Assembly (NCBI RefSeq): GCF_030812855.1
Contig: NZ_JAUSTK010000015.1
Coordinates: 52,290-116,289, forward strand
DNA: 64,000 bases
From: Paenibacillus wynnii
GTDB lineage: Bacteria > Bacillota > Bacilli > Paenibacillales > Paenibacillaceae
Reading direction: 5' to 3'
Both the position numbers and the translations under genes were made by a program. The notes below the pieces were generated by a model. The model had not been told where the DNA came from, ran no database searches, and saw nothing but the letters and a program-made list of their open reading frames with translations. Shown here piece after piece: positions 46,333-54,597 of this stretch; the stretch's first letter is position 1; each line of letters begins with the position of its first letter.

Positions 46333-47823
46333 CTAAGATTTTTTCTTTTGAAAAAATTTCTTACTTTTTGAGTTGCTGCCGTTCTCGGGAATTCCATGAA
46401 CCCAATCCTCGAATAGAGCTTTAAATTCCCCTGTAAGCTTAAAAGGATTGCACTGCAATGGCAGTCCATATACCATACCCTCTGTAAAAACGCTTTGAAC
46501 TAATTTCACAGCAGTTCTGCTTGCCATTGGTAGGCCAACCTTCCATTTCGCTTGGTTCTGCAGTCCACTGCGGCGCAACCACAGCACCAATTCCTCCAAT
46601 CGCCAATCCGCTCCCGAAGCAATCAATATGGGAATATCACTCCGAGCAAACTCTTCCATTGCCCCCTCGAAACGTCCGACTCCTAAATCCATGACTACAT
46701 AACGGTAATCCCCATCAAGAAACCTATCAAGAGCACCGCGATCGGGACGCTTTCCATAATCCACTCCATTCCATTGAAAAATAGGCCCGGATTCCCGGCC
46801 CGGTACATATTCCTCATCTACCTCTACCATACTGCGGATCCGATGATACACAGGAGAATCTTCCGCACTTAAGTCTACCCAGGCTGTTGCTCCAAGCCGA
46901 GACAAATATCCGCTTACGGCAAGGGATGTATGGGTGGTTCCCAGCCCATTAGCTACTCCCAATACGGTCACTACACAAGGTTTATTCCGGTCGGATGCCA
47001 GCTTAATGTTGGTTACTCTACTATCATCATCAATACCTTCTAGTGCTCTCCATACAGACTGGGCATCACGATAGCGATCCTCTGGATGTTGACGAAGCAA
47101 ACGTTGAATCACAGGAATTAGTTCTGTCGGAATACCGCCGCTTAAATGACGATCCATCCCACCCTGCCATTGACTATATCGACCCCCGGTTGCCATATAG
47201 AGTAATAGAGCACCCAGTCCATACAAGTCAGACAACGGTCCACTCTGCCCTTCTCCGTATTGCTCCGGGGCGGCAAAACCAACAGTTCCCAGCTTCACTG
47301 TATCCTCTGTCCCACCGCTTCTATAGCTGCGGGCAATACCGAAGTCAATCAGCATTAATTCATTTTGTGCAGTGACCATAATATTGGACGGCTTCAGATC
47401 ACGATATACAATAGGCGGATTATGACCGTGTAAATACTGCAGAACTTCGAGCAGTTGTCTGGCAAACCTTAAGATCGTTGTACCCGATATCACTCCTGCA
47501 TTTGAAGTCATGTAACTCCCCAGAGTTATACCTTCTATGTAATCCATCACCAGGTAAGAATATCCGTCATTGTCCGGAGGGTAAAAATCAACAATCCGCG
47601 GCAATCTGCGGTGGTTCAATGAAATTAACAACTCAGCCTCAGCCTGCAAACTGCCGTAGGTCAGTCCCGTGGTAACACATTCTTTGATCGCCCATTTTTT
47701 TCCAGGCAGGCGCAAATCTTCAGCCAAATGAACGTGACTCATACCCCCGGAGCCGATAATCTGTGAAATGGCATACCGTCCATCCCATATTTGTCCGGCT
47801 GACAGTTTAGATTGATAACGCAT
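46333..47823 (-). CDS. Ser/Thr protein kinase fused to a degenerate ParA/CpaE-like domain
   Basis: About 497 residues. The N-terminal Hanks kinase (about 10-265) is complete: glycine loop IGSGGMSHVHLAE, lysine in KKWAIKE, HRD-equivalent IVYRDLKPSNIMV, DFG in LIDFGIARS and APE in GFAAPEQYGEG. The C-terminal domain (about 285-490) resembles a deviant P-loop protein of the ParA/MinD/CpaE group: VLGVANGLGTTHTSLAVSG in place of Walker A without its lysines, and YVVMDLGVGRF in place of Walker B. There is no membrane segment and no PASTA domain. ATG 47823 lies eight bases after AGGAGG. The fusion suggests phospho-signalling tied to a scaffold or localisation module; substrates are unknown. Confidence 0.88.
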   Translation of the reverse strand: MRYQSKLSAGQIWDGRYAISQIIGSGGMSHVHLAEDLRLPGKKWAIKECVTTGLTYGSLQAEAELLISLNHRRLPRIVDFYPPDNDGYSYLVMDYIEGITLGSYMTSNAGVISGTTILRFARQLLEVLQYLHGHNPPIVYRDLKPSNIMVTAQNELMLIDFGIARSYRSGGTEDTVKLGTVGFAAPEQYGEGQSGPLSDLYGLGALLLYMATGGRYSQWQGGMDRHLSGGIPTELIPVIQRLLRQHPEDRYRDAQSVWRALEGIDDDSRVTNIKLASDRNKPCVVTVLGVANGLGTTHTSLAVSGYLSRLGATAWVDLSAEDSPVYHRIRSMVEVDEEYVPGRESGPIFQWNGVDYGKRPDRGALDRFLDGDYRYVVMDLGVGRFEGAMEEFARSDIPILIASGADWRLEELVLWLRRSGLQNQAKWKVGLPMASRTAVKLVQSVFTEGMVYGLPLQCNPFKLTGEFKALFEDWVHGIPENGSNSKSKKFFQKKKS

Positions 47824-47854
47824 TCCATTCTCCTCCTTTATGTATATAAAAAAA

Positions 47855-47914
47855 GGAAAGCATACCCGTTCAACGCTCCGGCTCTTACCGGTCATTGAAA
47901 ACGGGATGCTTTCC
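47855..47914 (-). terminator. Terminator upstream of the kinase gene
   Basis: GGAAAGCATCCCGTT pairs with AACGGGTATGCTTTCC (one bulged base) on the minus strand and is followed by seven T. It lies between the RNA methyltransferase operon and the kinase start, 30 bases ahead of the latter, so it may end the upstream operon or attenuate the kinase gene. Confidence 0.7.
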
Positions 47915-47935
47915 CTACTTTTCGTATAATTATCT

Positions 47936-48052
47936 TGGCTCTTTCTCGAAATCAGTGCTTGATTTTCCGTTTACGTCACTGTGCCGGGAACGATTTCGAT
48001 TTAACTTCGCCTGATGTTTCACCGGGTTTGGGGTAACTACGTCTTACAGGTA
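47936..48052 (+). repeat. Dispersed repeat, copy 1
   Basis: This 117-base stretch matches 63884-64000 at 115 positions in the same orientation. It begins TGGCTCTTTCTCGAAATCAG and ends GTCTTACAGGTA. The second copy runs off the window, so the true length is unknown. It lies in the 47824-48350 gap, which holds no gene. Confidence 0.95.
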
Positions 48053-48085
48053 GCGAATCCGGGTTGCGGACCCGTCCTTCGGTGA

Positions 48086-48273
48086 ATTAGAGGGGAAAAT
48101 GCCCGCTAATACCGACCGAAACGCCATGAATATGAGATTAAAGGGAAAATATCCCTATAATCTTACCCATACCGTCCCAAAGAGGTATATCCTCAAAATT
48201 AGCGGGCGAAATTCCCTCTAATTGCCCAAACGGGGTAGCGGGTGCAGAAATAGAGGGAGAAAACGCCTCTATT
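48086..48273. repeat. Array of four related imperfect palindromes
   Basis: Four short hairpin-forming units lie at about 48086-48110, 48137-48161, 48197-48223 and 48249-48273. Each follows the plan TTA-GAGGG-AAAA-CCCTC-TAAT with variations (e.g. ATTAGAGGGG with GCCCGCTAAT). Spacing is 51-61 bases. It resembles interspersed palindromic units common between Paenibacillus genes, here clustered next to the dispersed repeat. Confidence 0.8.
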
Positions 48274-48350
48274 GGGCGTAACGGATTTCTGTCTTTCTCG
48301 TCACCTGTCAAGAACTGATATTAGTGTTGAGCCATTATCTTGCTGCTTGT

Positions 48351-49418
48351 TTAGTATTTTATCATATACAGCGTGATTTCATCACGATTATGGAACAATT
48401 GCTTGGCACGTTGGACCTGCATCCGCTCCGCTTCGAAAATTTCAATAATCTCCTTTATCATGGCTAGCGGTTTCTTGTGCATCAGCTTCACTGTTACAAC
48501 AGCAGTTCCTCCCGGAACAAGACTGTGCAGTAAACCTGTAACCATTTTCGCCATCAGTTTAGGGCTCCAGCTCATATCACAGACAATTACATCAAATTCA
48601 TTTTCACGGAATTTCAGCTCATTGGCGTTCTTGCGTAAGATCTTGAGTCCCGGATAGTTCTTAAGTGACTCATGCATGTGGGCCGGATCAACTGCTGTCA
48701 CCTGTACACCATTCTCCAGCAAAAATGAAGTCCACCCACCCGGTGCAGCCCCAATATCCAGTCCCCGTCGGAAGCTGTTAAAGGGAATACCGAACTCTTT
48801 TTCCGCTTCGATAAGCTTGAATTTGGCCCTGGAAATTTGACCGTCTTCCTTACGGAAGCGAATCGCTCCTCCGTTCCAACTGGACAGGTTCTCTTCCGGA
48901 CGGCATACACCTGCATATAGTGCATTATCATCTGCGTAAACTGAGATTACCCAAGCGGGTTCATGCACGGAGAATTCGGCTCCAAGACCTTTTAATTCCT
49001 CCTGCAGCCACTCCCTGAGTTCTCCGGGGCTTTCCTGCCAGAATGAATTCCCACCCTTACGAACATGCAACGCAATAGTTTGTCCTTGAAGATGGCTCAG
49101 ACTATTTAAATAGGTTGCCAACCGTCCAAGTGCTGGTATTCCAGCTTCATCCTGGAACTGTACAGGTTGAATGTGACGCAAAAAGATAGGCAAATTCCCC
49201 AAGAGAAGTCGTGTCACCTCTTCCGGTTCGACTTGCAGCGTAGCTAGAAATATCTCTCCCGGCACCAGTAGTGAGCTTTTTACTGCGCCAAACAGACGGC
49301 GAAGCTCCTCTTGTGCAAAGGGTGCAAAGCCGTGATTAGCCGTACATATATAACGCGAACTAACTGGTTCTTCCGTTTGGGGAGTTTGCCCCTCAGGGTC
49401 TTCTATGAAATCGTTCAA
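48351..49418 (-). CDS. RlmM/FtsJ-like RNA 2'-O-methyltransferase
   Basis: An S-adenosylmethionine-dependent methyltransferase of 355 residues, probably acting on RNA. The N-terminal 180 residues look THUMP-like (YICTANHGFAPFAQEEL onward). The C-terminal Rossmann domain has the SAM loop DIGAAPGGWTSFLLENG and the K-D-K-E tetrad of RrmJ-type enzymes: lysine in SRAKFKLIEAEKEF, aspartate in VCDMSW, lysine in VTVKLM and glutamate in RDEITLYMI. The TTG start lies nine bases after GGAGG and overlaps the stop of the ATPase gene by four bases. It ends a four-gene operon. Confidence 0.87.
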   Translation of the reverse strand: MNDFIEDPEGQTPQTEEPVSSRYICTANHGFAPFAQEELRRLFGAVKSSLLVPGEIFLATLQVEPEEVTRLLLGNLPIFLRHIQPVQFQDEAGIPALGRLATYLNSLSHLQGQTIALHVRKGGNSFWQESPGELREWLQEELKGLGAEFSVHEPAWVISVYADDNALYAGVCRPEENLSSWNGGAIRFRKEDGQISRAKFKLIEAEKEFGIPFNSFRRGLDIGAAPGGWTSFLLENGVQVTAVDPAHMHESLKNYPGLKILRKNANELKFRENEFDVIVCDMSWSPKLMAKMVTGLLHSLVPGGTAVVTVKLMHKKPLAMIKEIIEIFEAERMQVQRAKQLFHNRDEITLYMIKY

Positions 49419-50197
49419 ATGGTTGAGCCTCCAGATCTTATTTTAATCCAAGGCCGTCCTCCATCCCATTCAACATCAATAGGAATATCGTAGGTAGCCA
49501 GAAGCATTTCCTTGGTTAATACTTCTTCCTTGCGGCCGGAGCCCGCAAGCTTTCCTCCGCGAATCAGAGCAACATGTGTGAACAGTGGAACAATTTCCTC
49601 GACATGATGAGTGACATACACAACCGCAACGTTTCGTTGACGCAGCCTATCCACTTCTGCCAACATCTTTTCCCGTTCATACAAATCAAGACCCGCACAT
49701 GGCTCGTCCAAGATGAGAAGCTTGGGATCAGCCATTAAGCAACGGGCGAGTAGCGCTTTTTTACGTTCACCTTGCGATAAAGTTCCCAGCGGATGAAAAG
49801 CCAGTGAACCCAGATTCATTTCCTCCAGTAGTTCAATGGCTCGCTCTTTCACAGAATTGGGGATCGTTTGATAGAACCGTAAATAAGCGTACGCCCCTGT
49901 CGCTACAACTTCCCATACCGGGTCTGAAAGTGACAACTTCTCCATCAAGTTCGGGCTGATATAACCGATTTCCTTACGGACCTCACGCACATCACATTGT
50001 CCATATTTATAGCCTAGTACCTCTATCGATCCACTGCTTGGAAAAAGATAACCGGTCATCATCTCCAGTAAGGTTGTTTTACCGGAGCCATTACGACCGA
50101 GTATAACCCAATTCTCACCGGGTCCGATCTCAAGTGAAACGTCATCGAGAATTAAACTTTCTTCCCTGCGATGGGTAAGATGCTGTAATGAAATCAT
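49415..50197 (-). CDS. YlmA-like soluble ABC ATPase
   Basis: A single ABC domain of 260 residues: Walker A GRNGSGKTTLL, signature TLSQGERKKALLAR, Walker B LLILDEPCAGLD, and switch histidine in YVTHHVEE. It matches B. subtilis YlmA in length and motifs. No permease gene is adjacent, so the partner is encoded elsewhere or the protein is not a transporter subunit. It overlaps the thioredoxin-like gene by one base and the methyltransferase gene by four. Confidence 0.88.
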   Translation of the reverse strand: MISLQHLTHRREESLILDDVSLEIGPGENWVILGRNGSGKTTLLEMMTGYLFPSSGSIEVLGYKYGQCDVREVRKEIGYISPNLMEKLSLSDPVWEVVATGAYAYLRFYQTIPNSVKERAIELLEEMNLGSLAFHPLGTLSQGERKKALLARCLMADPKLLILDEPCAGLDLYEREKMLAEVDRLRQRNVAVVYVTHHVEEIVPLFTHVALIRGGKLAGSGRKEEVLTKEMLLATYDIPIDVEWDGGRPWIKIRSGGSTI

Positions 50198-50520
50198 TAT
50201 GAGGTCACACTCCTTATGTACTCCAGTACTCTTTCTACAGAGACCATAGCATAATAAATTTCCGGGTCTGTGTTTCGGTCCGCAGAAGCCACCATTAAGG
50301 CAGGCACACTGGAAATACGATATTGGGTGACCAAGCCAGGCATCATATTAACATTAGCGGAAGCCACGATAAGATCGGGGGGGAGCATATGTTCCGCAAC
50401 CTCCAGCATACGCCGGGCGGCATTGCACGTTCCACAAAGAGGTGTGTAGAAAAACACAGCCAAAGGTCTGCCTTGCTGTTCCAATACCTCCAGCAGTTGT
50501 TCTTCCTTCATTTCCATCAT
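50197..50520 (-). CDS. Thioredoxin-like protein
   Basis: A 107-residue cytoplasmic thioredoxin-fold protein with active site TPLCGTCNAAR and the cis-proline in ISSVPALMV. The start at 50520 overlaps the upstream stop as ATGA, so I take this rather than a longer frame to 50640. The CGTC pair is intermediate between thioredoxin (CGPC) and more oxidising members. It is co-translated with a cyclic-phosphate receiver protein and the YlmA-like ATPase. Confidence 0.88.
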   Translation of the reverse strand: MMEMKEEQLLEVLEQQGRPLAVFFYTPLCGTCNAARRMLEVAEHMLPPDLIVASANVNMMPGLVTQYRISSVPALMVASADRNTDPEIYYAMVSVERVLEYIRSVTS

Positions 50521-50861
50521 TCGTTGGAGTCTCCCGAAGCAATAGCCAGCAGCTTGTCTTGAGGCATAGGTCCGTTGTGCAGCAGCATCCCTTCCGGTTT
50601 GGCGGCGTAGAGCATCTCGTACATCTCTTTCCTGCCCCATAGGCTCGAGGTATGAAAATAAACTTCTTGCGGGAAAAGTCCTTCCAGTACAATAAGCCTT
50701 GCTACTTCGCTGCCAGTATCGTCAACAGGTCCCATATCATGGTCGAGTGACAGAACTCCAACCTCATAATTACGCAGCAGCAAAAGGCATTCCTCCGTAG
50801 TACGAGCCAGCATGAAACCTTGCGGCACCTTCCTAAAATCATCCATATAAACGTTAATCAT
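50517..50861 (-). CDS. Cyclic-phosphate processing receiver-domain protein
   Basis: A 114-residue single-domain protein that resembles a receiver domain: INVYMDDFRKVP at the N-terminus supplies an acidic pair, VLSLDHDMGPVDDTG carries a DHD motif and VYFHTSSLWG follows. The DHD and the conserved histidine distinguish the predicted cyclic-phosphate processing (cREC) family, proposed to act on cyclic phosphates rather than relay phosphate. It is the first gene of the operon with thioredoxin-like, YlmA-like and RNA methyltransferase genes. The biochemical role is unproven. Confidence 0.75.
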   Translation of the reverse strand: MINVYMDDFRKVPQGFMLARTTEECLLLLRNYEVGVLSLDHDMGPVDDTGSEVARLIVLEGLFPQEVYFHTSSLWGRKEMYEMLYAAKPEGMLLHNGPMPQDKLLAIASGDSNE

Positions 50862-50880
50862 GATCCTAACCTCCGATCAA

Positions 50881-51717
50881 TCAATACCAGGAATTCACGG
50901 TATCCATTTCGTTGCGATAAGTTCCATCCACTCCTGTTTCGGTCTCCATAACCATAATTTCAGGATGAAGCTGTTCTGCGGTCAACAGACTTCTCAATCC
51001 CTCATTACCAATATAACCCTTACCGATTACAGCATGGCGATCCCGCCCTGAGGCGAACGGATGCAGTGAATCATTCAAATGAACAGCCTCAAGATCATCC
51101 CAGTAGCCCAGTGCCAGTCCCCGCTTAATTAATTCCCCGGTATCCGATGGATTCCAAATCCCTGCAGCAAATGCATGACAAGTATCGAAACAAAACCCGA
51201 TTTTATCAGGATAACGGCTAAGCTCACGCACCTTTACCAGTTCTTCCAGCGTTGTTCCTGTCGCTCCGCTAGTGCCAGCCTGATTCTCGATGAGCAGCTT
51301 CGCTCGGCCTTCCCAGGAATCTAGAGTTTCATTCATACATTGTATAATATTTTGGTACCCTTGTAACGGCTCTGTACCCTGAAAATGTCCAAAGTGAACT
51401 ACAATTCCAAGCGAACCGCACGCTTCCGCAATTTCAAGATCATTCCTCAGTGATAATACGGTGATGGATCTGCTATTGCTATTCGCCCCCATATTGGTCG
51501 GATACGGGGTGTGTGCAATGGACTTCATCCCCTTTTCCCGGCAAAAATATGCGCAATCCTCTGCATCCCGCATATTCACTGGTTTGATTTTTAGGCTTCG
51601 CGGATTTTTAGGGAAATACTGAAATCCTGTCGCACCGCTCTCCCAGGCGTACCGGGCTGCTTTCCCGAAACCGCCACGGATGCTGACATGACTTCCGATT
51701 GCAGGTTTACTGCTCAA
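50881..51717 (-). CDS. nfo: Deoxyribonuclease IV (AP endonuclease)
   Basis: Cuts DNA at abasic sites in base-excision repair, 278 residues. Metal-binding motifs of the endonuclease IV barrel are visible: GSHVSIRGGF, IAHTPYPTNMGA, VVHFGHFQG, LIENQAGTSGATG, FCFDTCHAFAAG, AVHLNDSLHPFASGRDRH and MVMETE. The start is a TTG at 51717 inside the end of the glycosylase gene (11-base overlap) with a weak ribosome site, so it probably depends on translation of that gene. Confidence 0.95.
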   Translation of the reverse strand: MSSKPAIGSHVSIRGGFGKAARYAWESGATGFQYFPKNPRSLKIKPVNMRDAEDCAYFCREKGMKSIAHTPYPTNMGANSNSRSITVLSLRNDLEIAEACGSLGIVVHFGHFQGTEPLQGYQNIIQCMNETLDSWEGRAKLLIENQAGTSGATGTTLEELVKVRELSRYPDKIGFCFDTCHAFAAGIWNPSDTGELIKRGLALGYWDDLEAVHLNDSLHPFASGRDRHAVIGKGYIGNEGLRSLLTAEQLHPEIMVMETETGVDGTYRNEMDTVNSWY

Positions 51718-52522
51718 GTTGGCAGTCTGGGCAATAGAACACTTTACGCCCGGACAGCTCTACTTTCACAATGGTTCCCCCACCCCGAAGGCAAGGTTCG
51801 CCTTCCCGGTCATACACCTTGCATTGATCATTGTAGGAACCGGTCACCATGTCACCCGTCATAAAGGGGATTTCCATATATCCGCCGATCTCCGTAGCCT
51901 CTGTAAGAACCTTACGAACTGCCTTATACAGACGGGCGATGGAGTCCTTAGTTAATGTCTGAATTAGAACCGTTGGCAATAATTTTGCCTCATAGGCAAT
52001 TTCATCCGCGTAACAATTACCGATCCCTGCAAAGACTTGTTGATTCACGAGTGTTGTTTTAAGTGCTCCGCGTCTTTTTTTCAGCAAACCCTCAAAGCGT
52101 TCCAAAGTCATCCGGCGATCCAACAGTTCGGGCCCAAGCTTACCCATTAGTGCTTCACCTTCCTTGACGGATACCAGATGCAAATATCCAAGACGCAATC
52201 CGATGAAATACAAAATATGATCCCCAAAGGCCAGCTCCACCTGCGTACTGCGTTCTGGTCTTTCCTCCTCTGTACCATAGAACAGCATTCCGCCCAGCAT
52301 CAGATGCAGCAAGAGACGTCGACCATCGTAAAGATGGAACAAAATATATTTGGCTCTCCGTTCAACAAAGACAACCCGAGCCCCGAGCAAAGCTTCGGTA
52401 AAGACATTCGTTTCTACATTGATGGTTTTTTCTCTGTTCACGGTTACTCCCGTAATTGGCACATTTATAATATGCTGGCTCAGCAGCCTCCTGTAATTCT
52501 CCATTTCCGGTAATTCCGGCAT
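51707..52522 (-). CDS. Formamidopyrimidine-DNA glycosylase family protein
   Basis: Removes oxidised bases and nicks the site, 271 residues. The catalytic N-terminal proline and glutamate are in MPELPEMENYR, the conserved lysine is in RRAKYILFHL, the helix-two-turn-helix carries GIGNCYADEI, and a C-terminal zinc finger has CKVYDREGEPC and YCPDCQ. Whether it is MutM or an Nei-type enzyme cannot be settled by eye. It is coupled to the AP endonuclease gene, so two steps of base-excision repair are co-expressed. Confidence 0.9.
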   Translation of the reverse strand: MPELPEMENYRRLLSQHIINVPITGVTVNREKTINVETNVFTEALLGARVVFVERRAKYILFHLYDGRRLLLHLMLGGMLFYGTEEERPERSTQVELAFGDHILYFIGLRLGYLHLVSVKEGEALMGKLGPELLDRRMTLERFEGLLKKRRGALKTTLVNQQVFAGIGNCYADEIAYEAKLLPTVLIQTLTKDSIARLYKAVRKVLTEATEIGGYMEIPFMTGDMVTGSYNDQCKVYDREGEPCLRGGGTIVKVELSGRKVFYCPDCQLEQ

Positions 52523-52567
52523 GTCTCATCTTCCCTTCTACGTTGGTGAAATATAGCGATTCTGCTA

Positions 52568-53356
52568 TTATAACCCGAGCAATGCCATTAGTTCAGTTAA
52601 ATCAGCACAAATATAATCCGGAGTTATTCCGGTAACGGTCTTATAGTGCTCTAAGTTTTCTTCTGTAGTTAAACCTGTCAGCACAAGAACCGTACGACAA
52701 CCCGCCCCTGCACCAGCAGCGATGTCTGTCCTCATATTGTCACCTACTACAATCGCATTCTTTGGATTAATGTTAAGTAATGAGGTTGCGTAAGTCATCA
52801 AGTGTCTCTCCGGCTTGCCGATAACAATCGGAGCAACTCCGCTTGCAGCTTCAATAGCAGCACCAATCGTACCCGCGCCAGGCATCACACCGTCATCTGA
52901 CGGTAACATAAGGTCAGGATTAGTGAGTACGGAGACGGCACCTTCCATAATCCATCGAGAAGCTTGCGCCAAAGAGTTATATGTAAAAGAGCGATCTATC
53001 CCTTGGACAACATATTGCGGAGCTTCGGATACAGGTGTAAGCCCAGCATCCATGCATGCCTGGTGTAAACCTTCTTCCCCCAATATGGCTACAGTTGCTC
53101 CCGGTGATTCTTCAGAAATATATCTCGCTGCTGCAAGAGAGGAAGTGCATACCTCTTCTGCCTTAGCTTCTATCCCCATACCACGAAGATGCTCAGCTAC
53201 ACTTTCTGGTGTCCGAGAAGAATTATTCGTGACGAATAGAAAAGGGATCTCCGCATCCCGCAAGCCCTTTATTAGAACGTCGGCGCCCGGAATCCTGTGT
53301 CGGCCATGATACAGCGTTCCATCCAGATCTATTAAAATTCCTTCTATATTGTCCAT
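52568..53356 (-). CDS. HAD-IIA family phosphatase (NagD/YutF-like)
   Basis: A haloacid dehalogenase-type phosphatase of 262 residues. The nucleophile aspartates are in LIDLDGTLYHGRH, motif II serine/threonine in FVTNNSSRTP, the lysine in IGKPERHL, and the final aspartates in VGDNMRTDIAAG. The large C2 cap between residues about 80 and 180 is typical of NagD, AraL and YutF. Substrate not predictable; possibly sugar phosphates or a repair role. The start is preceded by GAGGAG. Confidence 0.92.
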   Translation of the reverse strand: MDNIEGILIDLDGTLYHGRHRIPGADVLIKGLRDAEIPFLFVTNNSSRTPESVAEHLRGMGIEAKAEEVCTSSLAAARYISEESPGATVAILGEEGLHQACMDAGLTPVSEAPQYVVQGIDRSFTYNSLAQASRWIMEGAVSVLTNPDLMLPSDDGVMPGAGTIGAAIEAASGVAPIVIGKPERHLMTYATSLLNINPKNAIVVGDNMRTDIAAGAGAGCRTVLVLTGLTTEENLEHYKTVTGITPDYICADLTELMALLGL

Positions 53357-53539
53357 ATAGGCTCCTCTTTTGGCATTTATAATTAATTAACATCATTAAT
53401 AGTTAATGCTATAAAACTTAAGATATCCTTCTAAATTCTATAAGAAAGTCGAACAGAATCGAAGATGATGCAGTTTCCGCGATTTTTGCCACAGCCCTGT
53501 CATTTCCTGCGCTTTCCCGGAAAATAATCTATTTCCCGC

Positions 53540-54466
53540 TTACCTTCGATAGATCGGAAAGGCTGTAAATTCCTCCGCAAGCTGTGTCTCCGGAAATACC
53601 GACCGCGCTTCCTCCAGCAGTGGAACGAGCTCGTCAAAAGAGCTATAGCGGGAGCTGAAATGGGTCAGTAAAAGCTTGTGTGCTCCTGCTTCCTTGGCAC
53701 ACTCAGCAGCTTGAAGTGCCGTACTGTGATAATACTGGTGGGCCATATCCGTCAGATCTTGAGCAAAGGTAGCTTCATGCAGCAATAAATCGGCATCCAA
53801 GGAAAGGGGGAGTGCTCCTGGACAAGGTCTTGTATCGCCCAAAATAGTGATGACACGACCTCGCTTAGGCTGGCTCAGTACATCTACAGCGTGAATGGTC
53901 TCACCGTCCTCCGTCATAACATCGAAACCCTTTTTGAGTTTTCCGTATAACGGTCCCGGCTTCAGTCCTTTGGCCTTAAGCAGCTCCGTATCGAGACTGC
54001 CTGGACTGTCTTTTTCAACGATGCGGTATCCATAACTGTCAATACGGTGCTCCAATAATCCGGCCTCCACCCTAAAGCCTTCATCCTCAAAGATCAGTCC
54101 CCCGGTATGCTCTATGATTTCAAGCTTGTAAGGGATACGGGACTGGCTCAGCGAAAGCGAGGTTTCCAGATAAGCCTTGATACCTGGAGGTCCATAGACC
54201 GTAAGGGGACTTGTTCCTCCCTGATAACCCCGACTGGAAATAAGCCCTGGCAGGCCGAACAGATGATCACCATGCATATGGGTAATAAATAACTTCTCTA
54301 ATTTACCAAGCCGCAGCGGAGACTTCAGCACCTGGTGTTGAGTACCTTCCCCGCAATCAAACATCCAGTAGCTGCGGCGTTCCTCAAGCAAACGCAAGAC
54401 TATTGAAGTTACATTCCGCTGTAATGTGGGGATTCCGGCATTTGTCCCTAAAAAATATAATTCCAT
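53540..54466 (-). CDS. rnz: Ribonuclease Z
   Basis: Trims the 3' ends of tRNA precursors, 308 residues. The metallo-beta-lactamase motif is in ITHMHGDHLFGLPGL, with further ligands in LGDTRPCPGA and LLTHFSSRY. The N-terminal YFLGTNAGIPT and the FDCGEGTQHQV segment are typical of RNase Z, and the exosite arm lies in the middle. AGGAGGG precedes the ATG. Confidence 0.96.
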   Translation of the reverse strand: MELYFLGTNAGIPTLQRNVTSIVLRLLEERRSYWMFDCGEGTQHQVLKSPLRLGKLEKLFITHMHGDHLFGLPGLISSRGYQGGTSPLTVYGPPGIKAYLETSLSLSQSRIPYKLEIIEHTGGLIFEDEGFRVEAGLLEHRIDSYGYRIVEKDSPGSLDTELLKAKGLKPGPLYGKLKKGFDVMTEDGETIHAVDVLSQPKRGRVITILGDTRPCPGALPLSLDADLLLHEATFAQDLTDMAHQYYHSTALQAAECAKEAGAHKLLLTHFSSRYSSFDELVPLLEEARSVFPETQLAEEFTAFPIYRR

Positions 54467-54558
54467 AGCTGCCCTCCTATCTTTTCTATACTGTATTCAA
54501 AATCAAAACAGCTGCGCCGTTCTTTGTGAGTTTTATCGTTCTAGTATTCCCAGCAAAA

Positions 54559-54580
54559 AACCTCCCGTAACCGGGAGGTT
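54559..54580 (-). terminator. Terminator of metH
   Basis: AACCTCCCG pairs with CGGGAGGTT around a four-base loop, followed by a T run on the minus strand. It lies just past the metH stop. Confidence 0.9.
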
Positions 54581-54597
54581 CCGCTGAAATGAAAATT

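Noticed and set aside
48086..48273. CRISPR array
   Set aside because: Units are variable palindromes with unequal spacers and there are no cas genes nearby.
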